Source: Persicaria tinctoria (Eukaryota; Streptophyta; Magnoliopsida; Caryophyllales; Polygonaceae). Taken from it: a DNA stretch of 64,000 nucleotides. A program made the position numbers and the translations under genes. The notes below the pieces were generated by a model. It did not search any database. It had not been told where the DNA came from and saw nothing but the letters and a program-made list of their open reading frames with translations. The stretch is taken from positions 64,465,038-64,529,037 of the forward strand of contig JBANSL010000007.1 of NCBI GenBank assembly GCA_037127255.1, written 5' to 3'. Numbering within the stretch: the first letter of the stretch is position 1; each line of letters starts with the position of its first letter. This document shows, piece after piece, positions 36,816 through 49,520 of this stretch.

Positions 36816-38668
36816 TGATGTCTATGATTTATGTCATGTTTTTATACTTACTTCAGCTCCTTATTTTATCATTTCATGCATTCTGGGATGGGAATATAAC
36901 AAATTTGTGTAGTTTATGTTTATTTACAAGAAATAGAGGTCTTCACGAGTTTCTGTTTAATATTGCAGAATTTGGAGCTGAATCGAAGCAAAACCAAGAA
37001 AGACTGGAAGAGCACTTGATGTCTACTGAAGAAGTGTGAAAATCGACGGAAGAGCACCTAACTTCAAGCGAAGCTGAGTACAGAACGAGAGACTGAGCAG
37101 TGGTCGATTTCGACCTATACTAGTCGATATCAACCTATTCTAGTCGAAAATCCCAAAGTCAACTCAATATGGACCAGAAGCAGGAAGAGAAGAAGAAGCC
37201 AGGTCGATATCGACCTCCTGACTCGATATCGACCAAAATCCAACTCGATATTGCCCCCGAAGCCGAGATCGAGCAAAGCTGAAGAGTTGACTCGATATCG
37301 ACCCACCTTGGCCGATATCGACCTAGGACAACTCGATATTGCCCCAGAAGCCGAAATCGAGTAGAAGAAGTGAAGTCGAGAAAAGTCAACTCGATATCGA
37401 CCTACTTGGTCAATATCGACCAACATCTAGTGACGTCATCAACTCAATTCCGAGCTCCACTTAAAGTTCTATCCAAAATCCAATGGAGATATTTTCGAGA
37501 GAAGATTCCTTGCACATGAAGAGTTGAGAGATTTTATCCTTTTTATCCTTTTATTTATCCTAAGGGTGGAACAATTAATTACCCTATAAGATTTATCTTG
37601 TTTTATCTAGTTTAGATTTATTTATTTCATAGTAGAGTTTTATCTTTAGGAATAGATATAATTTGCTTGCTTTGACTAGCAAGGATTAAAGGCTATAAAT
37701 AAAGCTCATGGGGCTAGGTTTTCATTGATTCAATTCTAGAGAAGTAGTTCCACACATAGTTTAGGAGTTCAAAGGTTTTAAGGTTTTGGCATTATATGAA
37801 AGTGTGAGTGCCGGGATTGTAAAGACTTTGAATATAGTTAATGCAAGTTTCTTTTACATAAATGATGTCGATTGCTATGATGAAGAGCGAGTAGTTCACC
37901 CACTTCTAGGGTCGGGGTGAGCCCAGCGATAGCCATGCGTGTTTGAGGTAAAGATTCGACCTTTATTGTGCTTTGATCATCCACTACCCTTTATATGTTT
38001 ATTACCTATTTAATAGAGATTCAGGTTAACAACTTGGATTATAAACATAAAATTGGTAGATACAATTAGGGTTTCTTGAAAGAGTTGTCTGATTATTGGA
38101 AAAGGCGAAAGTTTGTTCCTTTGATGTGATTGCACGATTATTTCTCTTTATCTTGCCTTATGCATGTTTGGTTATCGTTGTTGCAAACCCCGATCTTGGA
38201 TGTTTCTTTCATACATAGTTTATTCCGAAATCTGCAAAGCTTTGTCTTTTATTTTACGTACTGCCCCTACTCGATTTCGACCACCTACTAGTCGATATCA
38301 ACTTCTGATTCTCGATCCCGAAAGATCGCTGCTCATTTGTGTCTCTACAGGTACAGGTCAATTTTGAGGAATTGGTCGATATCGAGCTACCTAGTCGATA
38401 TCGAGTGCCTCTGGTCGATATTGCCTGACTTCTGCAGAACCCCTAAAATCGACTGGAACAGGTCGATATCGACTGCCCTAGGTCGATATCGAGTGGTCCC
38501 CCGAGGTCGAAATCGACGTGAGATTTTCTGCTACATGAGATCCGCTGACCAGCTTCCTCGAGGATCGATCCTGACTTCCTGTTGCTACATCGGGAGGAGA
38601 TCTTGTAATTATTTGCGTGGGCAAGATCTGGTTTGATTTATATTCCTATATTTTGAACTCGATTTCCT
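36816..38668 (+). repeat. Element C 3' LTR
   Basis: It starts TGATGTCTATG. The TATA box is at 37694 and palindrome clusters are at 37100-37440 and 38270-38520. The terminal bases are shorter than in the 5' LTR: after GATTTCCT the sequence passes directly to AATAC and MULE sequence, so the last roughly 9-12 bases, including the CA end, are missing. Confidence 0.82.
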
Positions 38669-38673
38669 AATAC

Positions 38674-40780
38674 ACCAAATACACACCTTCAAGCACCTTG
38701 AGTACGAGAAGGTATCTATCCGCGCCCAATGTGGAATGGAATGACTCAACGAAGTTGCTTGATGTATGAGGAGCGTGCAGAGTTGGATCATATATGTACC
38801 TTGCCCAATTTTTGAACTCACCCACATTTTGAAGCCATCTCAAAGCACCTTTTCCCACTACACTTTCAACTCTCTCCATTGTCTTCCTAAATTTATGTTA
38901 CAAGAATTCTTTTAAGCAAGAACAAAACAAATCCTTCACTGGCATTCCTGGAAAAGCCTTATTAAAGTTTACAAATAGATGAGTGCAACAATAACGCCTC
39001 AACACGGTTGGCCATACTTTTGCAAGAGTCGGTTCAACCCCCTAGATTTCATATTACAATAGCATTGAATTAGAATTAACTAAGGATATTCATATATATA
39101 CATTTCAATAGGTAAGATATGGTACCTTCTATCTATCCGAGATAATACACGAATTATTCCTGTTCGCACTTCTCAAAACCTCCCTCGGCTGATACAAGAA
39201 AGATCCCATGTACTTTTACATGCATTCCCATAAATACTATATGTCATGGGGAAAATCTCATTGTTCACATCAATGGCAATCGCAGATAAAACAACACCGC
39301 CATGTTTTCCCTTCAAATGGAATCCATCTACTCCAATCAACCCCCGACATCCATGAATGAAGCCCTCGATCATTGGCCTCAATGCTAAGAATACACTCTT
39401 AAATTGCAAAGGTTGTTCATGATCATTTACGGGGTGTCTCCAAACAATGTGTGCTCTCAAGCTAGGATTCGATGACTTTATAACCTCACAGTAAGCCGGT
39501 AAACTCCCATAAAAAATATCATATTGATGATCTTGAAAGCAAGCTCCCTTGCATTGCATAATGATGTCAGCTTCATGTTGATACCGTATTTAGTCATCAA
39601 AGACTTTCCATAGTTGTCCCTTTGATCTCCTTATCCGCTCGGACATGCTCAAGGATTTTTTTGTCCACTCAAGCTGGAGTTTTCATTGAGTTAAAATTGG
39701 TTAGTTTGAGGCAACCATGAGTGTTATTCAACGATTTTATTACCCATGTAACTCCATCCAAAAGTCTTGATACATGGATCCTCTACTCACAATTTGATTG
39801 CCCGCATATATCCATGTACCTTGTTTGATCAGCTTTAATTACCACAACAGAGAAGCCCTCTTAAACACAATAGTCTCTCAAAACTTCCATTAAAGATTAT
39901 TTGTTTACAAAAAACATAAATACCTTCAATTTTATACTTCTAAAGTTATTATCACTGAACAACTATCCATTATCATAAATTTGGTCAAAGTAGTCAACAG
40001 GATCAGTGCCCTCCTCACCAGAAATACCATCAACAACCGTTTCATAACCAGTTTCCACACCAGATGCCAACACCAACGCCCCCCCCCCCCCCCCCAATCT
40101 ATCAAATTGGCTTCCGACATATTCTCACCTTCTAAAGATGCAGTACACAACAAATTGACATTAGGCAAATCATTATTGGGCAAATCAGTAGTGGGCAAAT
40201 CAGATACAAGGGAGATGGTATCAAGCACGTTCTTCTTCGTCCTACTAATCTCAACAAATGTTAGTTCACTAGATATGGAGCAACTTTGGGATTTCGGTAG
40301 ATATGTCTCTTTCCTTCTTGCAATACTAGTAGGAACCCTCATACCAGAACTAGGCTGACTACCATACCTTGACTTTTCCTTTGGCCTTTTTTTCAATCAT
40401 ACCCCGTGCTAGTTCCAAATTCTTGGATGGTGAGTCACCGGATCCTATGGCCAATTTAATCAATCTCTTCTCTCTAAATGTATTCATAAAGTTCACAACA
40501 TCATTGTCACTCTCTAGTTGAAAATTCTGAGAATTATGCGAATACCATAATGTCAGATTGTCGGGGAGGATCATGCCCTTTTCCCCCACCCCTTCTAGCA
40601 ATTCGAAAAATATATCAAAAATACTACACTTATCCGGATAATCAACCTCCATTTTGACATATTTCGAATGAATATAACACATTTCCAAAATCATTCTACA
40701 AAGCATAATGTTTATACAAACAAATTTAGAAACCACCAAATTAAAATAACCCCAATTTCTGAAAGATTTCACAACCAAGT
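38674..40780 (-). pseudogene. Mutator-like (MULE) transposase pseudogene
   Basis: On the minus strand, in order: a PB1-like N-terminal segment (MEVDYPDKCSIFDIFFELLE, near 40655), a charged linker, then SRLLDGVTWVIKSLNNTHGC-type sequence near 39700-39800. The MULE core GLIGVDGFHLKGKHGGVVLS follows (near 39290-39350, with the first catalytic Asp), then an 84-base GT-AG intron at about 39042-39125. The C-terminal RRYCCTHLFVNFNKAFPG and NFVESFHSTLGADR blocks come last. Frameshifts, an internal poly-C run and loss of the 3' end at the element C border make it dead. No terminal inverted repeats were identified. Confidence 0.75.
40079..40096. repeat. Poly-C run of 18 bases
   Basis: This lies inside the linker part of the MULE pseudogene, where it reads as poly-Gly on the minus strand and shifts the frame. 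Its length should be checked because such runs are prone to assembly error. Confidence 0.9.
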
Positions 40781-40835
40781 TCCCAATTCCCCTAATCTAT
40801 AATTTCCGTCATATTTGAAACAAAGGCATGATACC

Positions 40836-42272
40836 TAATAGCACACATTTAGGCAGACATAATAGGTTTCATTTAACTTAGTTAAGATGCATAACATGCA
40901 TGACTTAAGTATAATTTGCATATTTGTTCTCTATGTCGGTAGAGTCGCAATCTATACACTTTTATTGATTATTTCAGGTAAATGTGGATCCAAGAATGAG
41001 ACATGGGCTGATAACACATTGATTGAGAAACTCAAGTTGATCGAGGAGGCTTAAATGAAGATCTAAAGAGGTTCTGAAAGAAGAAGGGAGCCTAAACGAA
41101 GAACAAGTCTGCAGAAGTTATCGACCGACAAGTTGAAATTGTTTTGCGCTTTCTGGAGGCCTCGATTGTCCGATTGACTATTATGACCTTGCGTTGGAAA
41201 GCTCTTTCAGAGAGATAAAACTTTTACGTTGACAAAAGGAGAAAATTCAATCTAGATTTTCCTTGAAAGACAGATGAAGCAGCCACGGTCGCGACATGCA
41301 CTTAGCCAGAAAAGTCAGGAATCAGCAAGGCAGCGGCCGCGACCGCGACATGTGACGTCAACAGCTATTATGAAGATTCGATGTGGACTTGTTTTTTTAT
41401 ATCTAAACCTAATTAGTTTTGCGGCTTTCCCGACTCTTAAGTTTTATAATAAGAGGATTAACACTAGTTCTATCGACTATTTCTATTCACTGTCTAATAG
41501 ACAATTAGAGATTGAGAGCGATATTCGTCAGAAGGAACTAAACTCCCTTTTTTCTATTTACAAATGAAGTTTTATTTGGATTGAGTTGCGAGTTTCTGAA
41601 TCTCGTTCTTTAATTCCTATATTGAATGTTTTGACTTCCTTACACTTAATTCTTGATTGTCTTATTTTATCTTGTCTGGCCAACTTGTTAGAATCAATTC
41701 AATTGTTAGGGTTTTGTAGATTCCTGGTTGTGAACCAAAACCCTAGTAGCAAACTTATCCCTTTAGGGCTGGTTAAACTAATTGGATGGGTAGGAAGTTG
41801 GATGTGTTGTGAAATCCTTCTTTAGGGGTTGTAAATACCTTGGTTAATTCCTTAACTTATAGTTATTGATTGTGTTAAATCATTTTTTAGGGATTGCTCA
41901 TGAGACAAGGGTTTTTAGGACTAGTTGGAATAGAGACTATATTAGAATGGGACAAGGACATTCATAAGACATCTAAAAGGACGAGAGGAAGTTACAAGCA
42001 TTAACTTAACCAAATAAGGTGGGTAATTGTAGGACTACTTCTCCATATTGTCTAAATCAAGTTTCTTTATTATTGCTTTCCTTCTTCCCCTTTGATAAAA
42101 GACGGATCTTTTTGCACTCTAAATGAACCCCCATTTTGGTTACTCAATTGGAAATTGAATCACACTCGAATAACAGAATTCCATGTGGGATCGACCTCAT
42201 GCTTATTCACTATACTAGTTAATAAGTTTGAGTTTTGTTTGACAGGATCAACAACAGGTTTTTCTCCTGTCA
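40836..42272 (+). repeat. Element D 5' LTR (1437 bases)
   Basis: It begins TAATAGCACAC where the 3' LTR has TGATGGCACAC, and ends CCTGTCA. It contains the GC motif (GCGGCCGCGACCGCGACATG at about 41332-41351). A degenerate primer site (TTGGCGTCATTGCTAGGGA) follows at about 42277. Confidence 0.8.
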
Positions 42273-42489
42273 AAATTTGGCGTCATTGCTAGGGAATTCA
42301 CTAGTTTATTCTTGTGTGTTTTGTTTCTAATCTTGGTGTGGACCCTCTTGTATGGTCCATACATGTGCTACTAATACATATTTGTTGTCGTTTGATTCAA
42401 AGATTGAAAGAACCCTTTCTACTTTAAAGCGAGAGACTCGTGATCACTTTCACGAGTCGCCTTTTGATTAAGAAGAAGACACTGCAGAG

Positions 42490-44810
42490 ATGGGAAACGA
42501 AGCAAATCGTACTCTGAAAGAGCTTACTGCTTCTGATCTGGCGCAACAACCCTTGACAATCCAATTCCCTACACTAACGCAGGGAGTGACCTTTGAGTTG
42601 AAGTCTAGGGTAATCTATGTTTTACCCAAATTCCATGGGTTGAGTGGTGAAGACCCCCACAAGCATTTACCTGAATTCCATACAATTGTGGTAGAAATGA
42701 AGCCAGAGAATGTTACTGAAGAGCATATCAAACTGAGAGATTATCCTTTTTCTCTAAAGGATGAGCCTAATGAGTGGTTCTTCTATTTTCCAACTGGGAG
42801 TATTTCTACTTGGGCTGAGATGAAGAGAGTCTTTCTAGAGAAGTACTATCCTACGACAAAGTTCAACGCCTTGAAAAGGGAAATCAGCAACATAGCAACA
42901 GCTTATAGAGTCTATTCATGAGTACTTTGAGCGCTTCAAGAAAATCTACGCCAGCTGCCTATATCACAGTTTCTCTTAGAAAGATGTGGTTCTATTCTTA
43001 TTTAGAGGGCTCACTAATGAGAGCGTAGAATAGTAAATTCTTGTTGTGGAGGAAACATTATGAACAAAACTCCAGCTGCAGCATGCGAGGTGTTTAATGA
43101 ACTCTCGAGGGCTCAAGACAATTCAATAAGAACACCCGTGCCAGATGTATACTCGCTATTGATGCTCCAAATGCCACCTTGCAGAGCAATGTGACAGAGT
43201 TGAAAGAGATGATGAAGAGGATAATGCTCCAAGGAACACCTCAGCAGTTGAAAGCATGTGGACTTTGCAACGATCCATTCCATCCCATGGATATGTGCCC
43301 AACTCTGCAAGAATCAGATGTCGAGTTGAATGCAATAGGGAATTTTGTTCTAAAGAGAACCACGCAAGGTAACTTTGCTAATCCTAACTATTTCAATAAT
43401 AATAACTACAATGCAAGTTATCGGCAGGGGTATGGCTATGGAAACTACCAAGCCCCCTTCAATCCACAAGGAGAGCATTAGATAAGACCACAAAAATAGT
43501 CTGACTCTCGGCAGAGAGGACAACCTCAGGCAAATGCATCTATTGAGAATCAACTACAAGCCCTCACGCAAATAGTAATAAGGGAGGCTGAGCACACATA
43601 GAACTTGAAGATGCAAACTAGGAACCCCGCACAGATATTCATGGAGCAAGCTAAGCAAAAGAAGAACATGGAGATTCAGATAAGCCAAATCATTCAATTA
43701 TTGAGTGCGAAAGAGGCTAACGACTCAGGAAAGCTGCCATTGCAAATCATAGCAAATCCAAGGGAGAATGTCAGTGCAATAATGTTAAAGAGTGTCAAGG
43801 AACTGATTGTTACCCCCCCCCCCCCCATAGGGAAAAAAAGCCAGTTCATAAGAAGTAATCCAAGTTAAAAACGACACCCATTGCACAGAGCAGCGGCCGC
43901 AACAAGCAGGCAACAACCGCGACATCTGCACAGATGAGAGGCTAGCTTCTCCTTCCTCTTTTCTTCTCGATTCTCCGAAGCCCATCCCACCTTTCCCTGA
44001 AGCTATGAAAGATACCAGAAGATTTGGGAATGACAAGGAGATGTTCGACACATTTACCGAGGGCCAGGTAAATATTTCTTTGCTAAATTTGATTAAAAGT
44101 ATTCCTAAATATGTTAAATTTTTGAAGGAATTATGCAGTATAAAAAAGAAGCAGAGGATGAAGACCAAGGAAAAGGTAAGTTTAAACGAAAATGTCTCTG
44201 TTGTGTTGCAAAAGAGATTGCCTAAAAAGTGTGGAGACCCAAGTATGTTTACAATTCCATGTACAATTGGGAATACTAGATTCAAATACCCGATGCTCGA
44301 TCTAGGAGCTTCAATTAATGTTATGTCCTATAACTTGTACACGTTTTGGGTCTAAGGGCTTTGACAGAGACATGTTTTACAGTGTAACTTGCTGATCGAT
44401 AACAGATCAAGCCAAGAGGCATTATTGAAGATGTTTTAGTTATGGTTGATGATTTGATTTTCCCTGCTGATTTCTTTATTTTAGATATGGAACAAGGAAC
44501 CCCAAAAACACCAATTATCTTATGAAGACCCTTTCTAAAAACTGCGAAGACGAAATTTAATTGATGTGAAAGTTCATTGACCATGGAGTTCAATGGAAGA
44601 AAGATAGAGTTTTCTCTTTTTAATCCTGTTAAGCTTTCTCCTGAAAATTCTTTGGATATGCCTAATGCTAACAATGTTGATCGAAACAATGATTTTCATG
44701 ATTTGTTAGAGATTCCTAAGAAAAAGAGTTTATTCAATTTGAGTCTCCTAATAGTTTGCAATCCTCTTTAGGAAGAGAAGAAGTCAAGATGGATGGTGAA
44801 AGTTTTGTCA
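42490..44810 (+). pseudogene. gag-pro: Element D gag-protease relic
   Basis: It starts MGNEANRTLKELTASDLAQQ, aligned to E's MANLTLKELSAPDLAQQ. The Gag core is open to about 42920, then broken by frameshifts. A zinc knuckle CGLCNDPFHPMDMC is encoded near 43260-43300. The linker region includes a poly-C run (43813-43826) and GC motifs near 43890-43930. The protease signature DLGASINVMSYN is near 44300-44335, and there are several stops after that. There is no enzyme domain beyond the protease. Confidence 0.8.
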
Positions 44811-46711
44811 ATCCAAATAAACCCATACTTTTACCTTATGAGAAACTAATTCCAAACAGTGTGTAGGTTTTTGGGATTTTAGGACAACCTCTAGGATTAC
44901 CTCAAGATCAAGAAAAGAAGTTAATGGAGGAAGTAGATCAATGCTTACATAGAACGTTACATCTTCCAAGGGTGCTCGAGCTTGTCAAGAAAAGGACAAG
45001 TATAGGTGAGCTTGATGAAGGAACTTAGGCCAATTAAGGGCCAGTACGTCGAGCCAATGACGTAAAATAAGGGCACTGCTCGGGAGGCAACCCAAGGTAA
45101 GTTTTCTTTTCATTTAGTTGAATTTTCTTAGTTAATTTGTTTTATTTTTATTTTCTTTGCATCCGTTTTGCTTTGGTTGGAAGAAGCTAACATTGTAGGC
45201 AAAAATCATAAGAAGGATGTCGGAAAAAGAACCAACAACACTAGACGCAGCGGCCGCGGCCAATACGCAACGACCGCCGCACACAGTTCGCAGCAAAATA
45301 CAGTAGCAACATATGCAGCGGCTGCCGCAAGGGCCAAAATCGATTCCCTGATTCTGTTGGTTTTAACCCAATCCGACCATTCTTTTCGTTATCCGCCATA
45401 CCAGCCTCCGCCCTAGTGAGTGGTTAGTCTTCCTTTTCCCTCACCTCCTTTTACTTTGTTTAATTTTGTTGTCTTTGATGTTTCATTGAGGACAATGAAA
45501 GCTTTAAGTGTGGGGGATGAGATTTAGTGTAAATATTGCATTCATGTAAGTCATATTTTCGTTTCTGCATGCATGTGATATTTATATTTCTGTTTAATTA
45601 TGCATTGAGAAAAAAATATCATGCATTGCATATATATAGATTTCAAATACCCACCTTAGTTAGCGAAACTCTACATTCTTATGACATGAACTTGTAAATC
45701 ATACAATGAATTGGAATTTCTTAGCCTGATCGCCTTGAAATGTTTTCTTATGAAGCATGATTTTATGATGTAACTGAGCATGTATGATTAAGCCTGAGTA
45801 TGATTGAAATTCATTAGAACACGACCCTTTGTGTTTTTTTTTAGCCTCTTCAGAATCATTATTAACCTTTGCTTGAATGTGTGAACTACTCTCCAAGTGT
45901 TCTACCTCTTGGTATTGACTTTGTTATCTATAGTCAGAACCAACTCACATGTTTGTTGCTTGCGGAGATATGTTTGCAATTTCTTATAAAGGTGTTTGGA
46001 TTTAGTTCAGTTGAATAAAGTTTAGTATGAATTGCACTAAAGTGGAAATGGTTGAGATGCTTAATAACCAGATCTATGCATGACACCTATGGGTATGATT
46101 CATGCAAAACATCATCAAAGCTAACCGCTATTGAAGAAAGCTTGACCATTGACCAGCTCGAGCCATTCATGACACCCATGTTTGTGTCTCATGTCAAAAG
46201 ATGCTCAAGTAGGCTTGCAAAGTAAGTAGGGGTGTTAAGTAACTGGGACCATTCATGAAACCCTATTTGTGTCTTGTGCAAAAAGATACCAAAGTTGAAA
46301 TGAAAAAAAAAAGGAAAAAAAGAGAGAAAAAAAAGGAGTAAAATAAAATAAATAATTGAAGCCAAATTGCCTACTTCTTTCTATTTTCCCGCAAGTAATG
46401 TCATTTCGGTGGAGATTTGTGTTATCATTGTCAATATCTATGAGCTTAAAGTATTTTGGATTGAGTTGAGAATTGTAATTTGAAGCCTAAGCACATGAGA
46501 GCATGAGTGAAACACAATTCCTGGTTGGATGATGTCTACTTTCTTGCTTTAATCGTTAAGTACATGCTATGACGTTTATTCACTTTGTTTTGTGTTCAAT
46601 TAAAATTGATGTTGCTTTTGATTTGGGTTAATGCATGAAGAAGGAAAGTGTAGGTATATGTTGGTTTTATATTGTTTGGTTAATGACTATCGAACCTTAA
46701 GTGTGAGGGAC
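44811..46711 (+). other. Element D 3' non-coding region and polypurine tract
   Basis: The GGGAGGCAACCC block near 45091, also found in E, marks the end of the coding part in this group. A GC-rich stretch with GCGGCCGC lies at 45247-45330. Three versions of the CATTCATGACACCC motif lie at 46076-46105, 46161-46200 and 46241-46280. The region ends CCTTAAGTGTGAGGGACTT before the LTR at 46712, a polypurine tract. No gene is seen. Confidence 0.65.
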
Positions 46712-47622
46712 TTTGATGGCACACATTTATGCATGCATAATAGGTTGCATTTAGCTTAGTTAAGATGCATAACATGCATGATTTCAGTATAATTTGCATA
46801 TTTGTTCTCTATGTTGGTGGAGTCGGAATCTACACACTTTTGCTGATTATTTCAGGTAAATGTGGATCCGAGGATGAGACATGGGTTGATAACGCATTGA
46901 CTGAGAAATTCAAGTTGATCGATGAAGCTTAAATGAAGATCTAAAGAGGTCATGAAAGAAGAAGGGAGCCTAAACGAAGAACAAGTCTGTAGAAGTTGTC
47001 ACCTGACAAGCTGAACTTGTTTTGCGCTTTCTGGAGGCCTCATTTGTCCGATTGACTATTATGACCATTCTTTGGAGAGCTTTTTTGAGAAAGCTACAAA
47101 TTTTATGTTGACGAGAAGAGAAAATTTGATTTGGATTTTCCGTGAAAGACAGATGCAGCGGTCACAGCGTGCACTTAGCCAGAAAAGTCAAGAATCAGCC
47201 AGGCAGTGGCCGCGACATCTGTGCGGCGACCGCGACATGTAGCATCTGCAGTTATTATGAAGATTCTACTTGGACTTTTTTTTTATCTAAACCTAATTAG
47301 TTTTTTTTACTCTTAAGTTTTATAATAAGGGGATTAGCCCTAGTTCTATCGACTATTTCTATTCACCTTTCAATAGATAATTAGAGATTGAGAGCGATAT
47401 TTCCCTGGAGGAACTAAACTGATCCCTTTGTTTTATCTACAGTTGAAGCTTTGTTTGGATTTCATTTGTGAGTTTCTGAATCTCATTCCTTAATCCCTAT
47501 ATTGAATGTTTTGAGTTCCTTGCGCTTAATTCTTGATTGTCTTATTCTATCTTGTCTGGCCAACTTGTTAGAATCAATTCAATTGCTAAGGTTTTGTATA
47601 TTCCTGGTTGTTAACCTTAACC
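46712..47622 (+). repeat. Element D 3' LTR, truncated
   Basis: It starts TGATGGCACACATTT and matches the 5' LTR up to the phrase TTCCTGGTTGT, then stops at 47622 where element I begins with TGATACTGGG. Confidence 0.8.
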
Positions 47623-48058
47623 TGATACTGGGTCAGCCGTAGGATGTCCTGATCTTCGACAATCAAGACTCAAAATCAAGAAAAGAACAAGAAGATGCAA
47701 GACTTAAGACTTGATGCAAGAATGATCCTAAAAAGGAACAAATATGTGACTGCAATGAATGAAAAAGACAGGAAATTTAAAGACTCGATAGGGGGTGAGG
47801 TGATCAATATATAACAAGATAAAGAACCCTTGATTCAAAGACCAAGAACCATTACCAATGACCATATAACCCAACTCTACAACCTTACACAACCAAGGGG
47901 ACTACTTAGAGACACAAAGAGGAGGCTCATGAATGTATGATAGCATCAATCCTATGAGGAGAATCCACATACACCATGCATGATGGATAGAACCAAACCT
48001 TCAATGACGATGACATACACCAAACATGTGGTAGAACCAACCCTTCAAGAAGGAGCAA
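47623..48058 (-). repeat. Element I: F-like LTR fragment
   Basis: It begins TGATACTGGGTCAGCCG and matches the start of the F LTRs (59045 and 62264) over a few hundred bases, with phrases such as GATCTTCGACAATCAA and AACCATATAACCCA-like blocks. It is cut at 48058 by element G. Confidence 0.7.
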
Positions 48059-48828
48059 TGTTGTGGAGGGAAACTAGTTAAATAAATATGAAATATAAAA
48101 TCAACTGACTCTCTATCCAAGAAAACAAAATAAAAGAATCCCTCCCATTGTAGTGGTAAGGTATTTAGGATCGTATCCACAAGGAAGCATGTCAGCGCTC
48201 ACCTAATTAGTTCCAAGATCGGCCTCGAAAATCAACCAGAAGCTAACTCGACGTCGACTAGAGTAGTCGATGTCGACCTAAGATATCAATCCATGCACAC
48301 TGAACAATAGAAGACAAAAGCAGAGTCAATGTCGAGTAAAATTACTCGATGTCGACCAGATTTACTCGATGTCGACTAGAAGTAGTCGATGTCGAGTTCG
48401 TCAGTGCAGTAAAAACCGTAACTTTGCAATGAAATAAAAGACAGAAACAAACACAGATTGGTAAGATCTAATTCAAAACACTAAAAGCTTCCAAGATCGG
48501 GGATTCAACACCACAACGATAACCATGTAAGAATCATGTCAAAGTATAAAGATTATGCCTTTTACACAAATAACTTTCGTTATTAACAATTAAGAATATA
48601 GAGGCTTTCGCATAAACCCTAATTGTTACTACCCTTTTTAATGATTAATCAAAATTCATATAAAGATCACTTTTGCTTCAATAATACAAATAAGGACCAC
48701 CTACCACTTTTGTAGAAGAATCATGTAAATTAGGGTTAGAAGATGAAACCGCAATAAAAATTGTACCTTTGATGCATTACCTTACAAGGCTATCATCGGG
48801 CTCACCCCGACCCTAGAAGTTGGGTGAC
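48059..48828 (-). repeat. Element G 3' LTR, first part
   Basis: It begins TGTTGTGGAGGGAAAC, compared with TGTTGTTGCAGGAG in B. It has the shared blocks CCTCCCATTGTAGT, GGATCGTATCCAC and AACACCACAACGATAACCAT. Palindromes such as CTCGACGTCGACTAG lie at 48245-48400. It is cut at 48828 after the target sequence GTGAC. Confidence 0.78.
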
Positions 48829-49520
48829 TGAGCGGAGCTAAACCGTCGTGTGTAAACCTCCCCCAAAAGAATTCCCACACAAATAACTAAGTATAGCGAT
48901 AAGTGCAGGGTCGAACCCACATGGAAATCTAATGATCAATCTAAATGCTACTTCACTTAAAAAGTGGGAAATAGACAAAGAAATATGGTAAATAAAATGA
49001 AAAGATCAAGATTGCAATTCAAGTAGCAAAACATAAGAATGATGGTTCTGGTAACAAATAAATGGAGAAAATAGTTCCACTTGCGCATTTATCGACATTG
49101 GTTGGCTTAATTGGTCCTAGACATAAACTCAAGTTGTTTTATTCCTTTAACTTTAATTCTTCCCATCTTAGTTTGAATAGATTAAAGTGCAAAGAGCACA
49201 ATTAACCCCTTACACCTTTATGCAACCTAAGCACGGACAAAGATTTAACACAAAGATAGCAAAAGTTCCTAAGAATCTAGGCATATGAATAGCACCAAGT
49301 AAACAAGGTAACCGATGTTTAAGACATATGTTGAAATCTCTACTTAGTCATGATCAAACGAAGGTTCTCACAATCCTAAGAAAGCTACTACGGAATTCAT
49401 TCAATGAAGAAAGAACAAAAACCTAGCAAAACACTATTATGATGGCCAATCACAACAATATCGTCGATTTGCTCAAGAGAAATCAAAAGAACAGTAGGAG
49501 ACAACCAAGCTCAAGCCTCA

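Larger units (their letters stand above)
30269..38668 (+). mobile_element. Element C: Athila-type gag-protease-only retrotransposon
   Basis: It has two LTRs of about 1.85 kb, a tRNA-Asp primer site, a broken gag-protease gene, a 1.5 kb 3' non-coding part and a polypurine tract, all on the plus strand. It is related to B in Gag, protease and non-coding blocks but has its own palindrome type (GGTCGATATCGACC). No reverse transcriptase or integrase is present. Candidate target duplication AATAC is at 30264-30268 and 38669-38673. It interrupts the DNA between a Tat gag relic and a MULE pseudogene. Confidence 0.85.
40836..47622 (+). mobile_element. Element D: old Athila-type retrotransposon
   Basis: The 5' LTR (40836-42272), gag-protease relic, 3' non-coding part and a 3' LTR cut at 47622 are all on the plus strand. 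Its Gag and protease are closest to E. The LTRs differ by many substitutions and small indels, so it is much older than E. No reverse transcriptase or integrase is seen. The rest of the 3' LTR is displaced by elements I and G and is not in the window. Confidence 0.8.

Noticed and set aside
43813..43826. Poly-C run as a structured G-quadruplex element in D
   Set aside because: A single uninterrupted run in a decayed pseudogene is better explained as homopolymer growth or assembly error.
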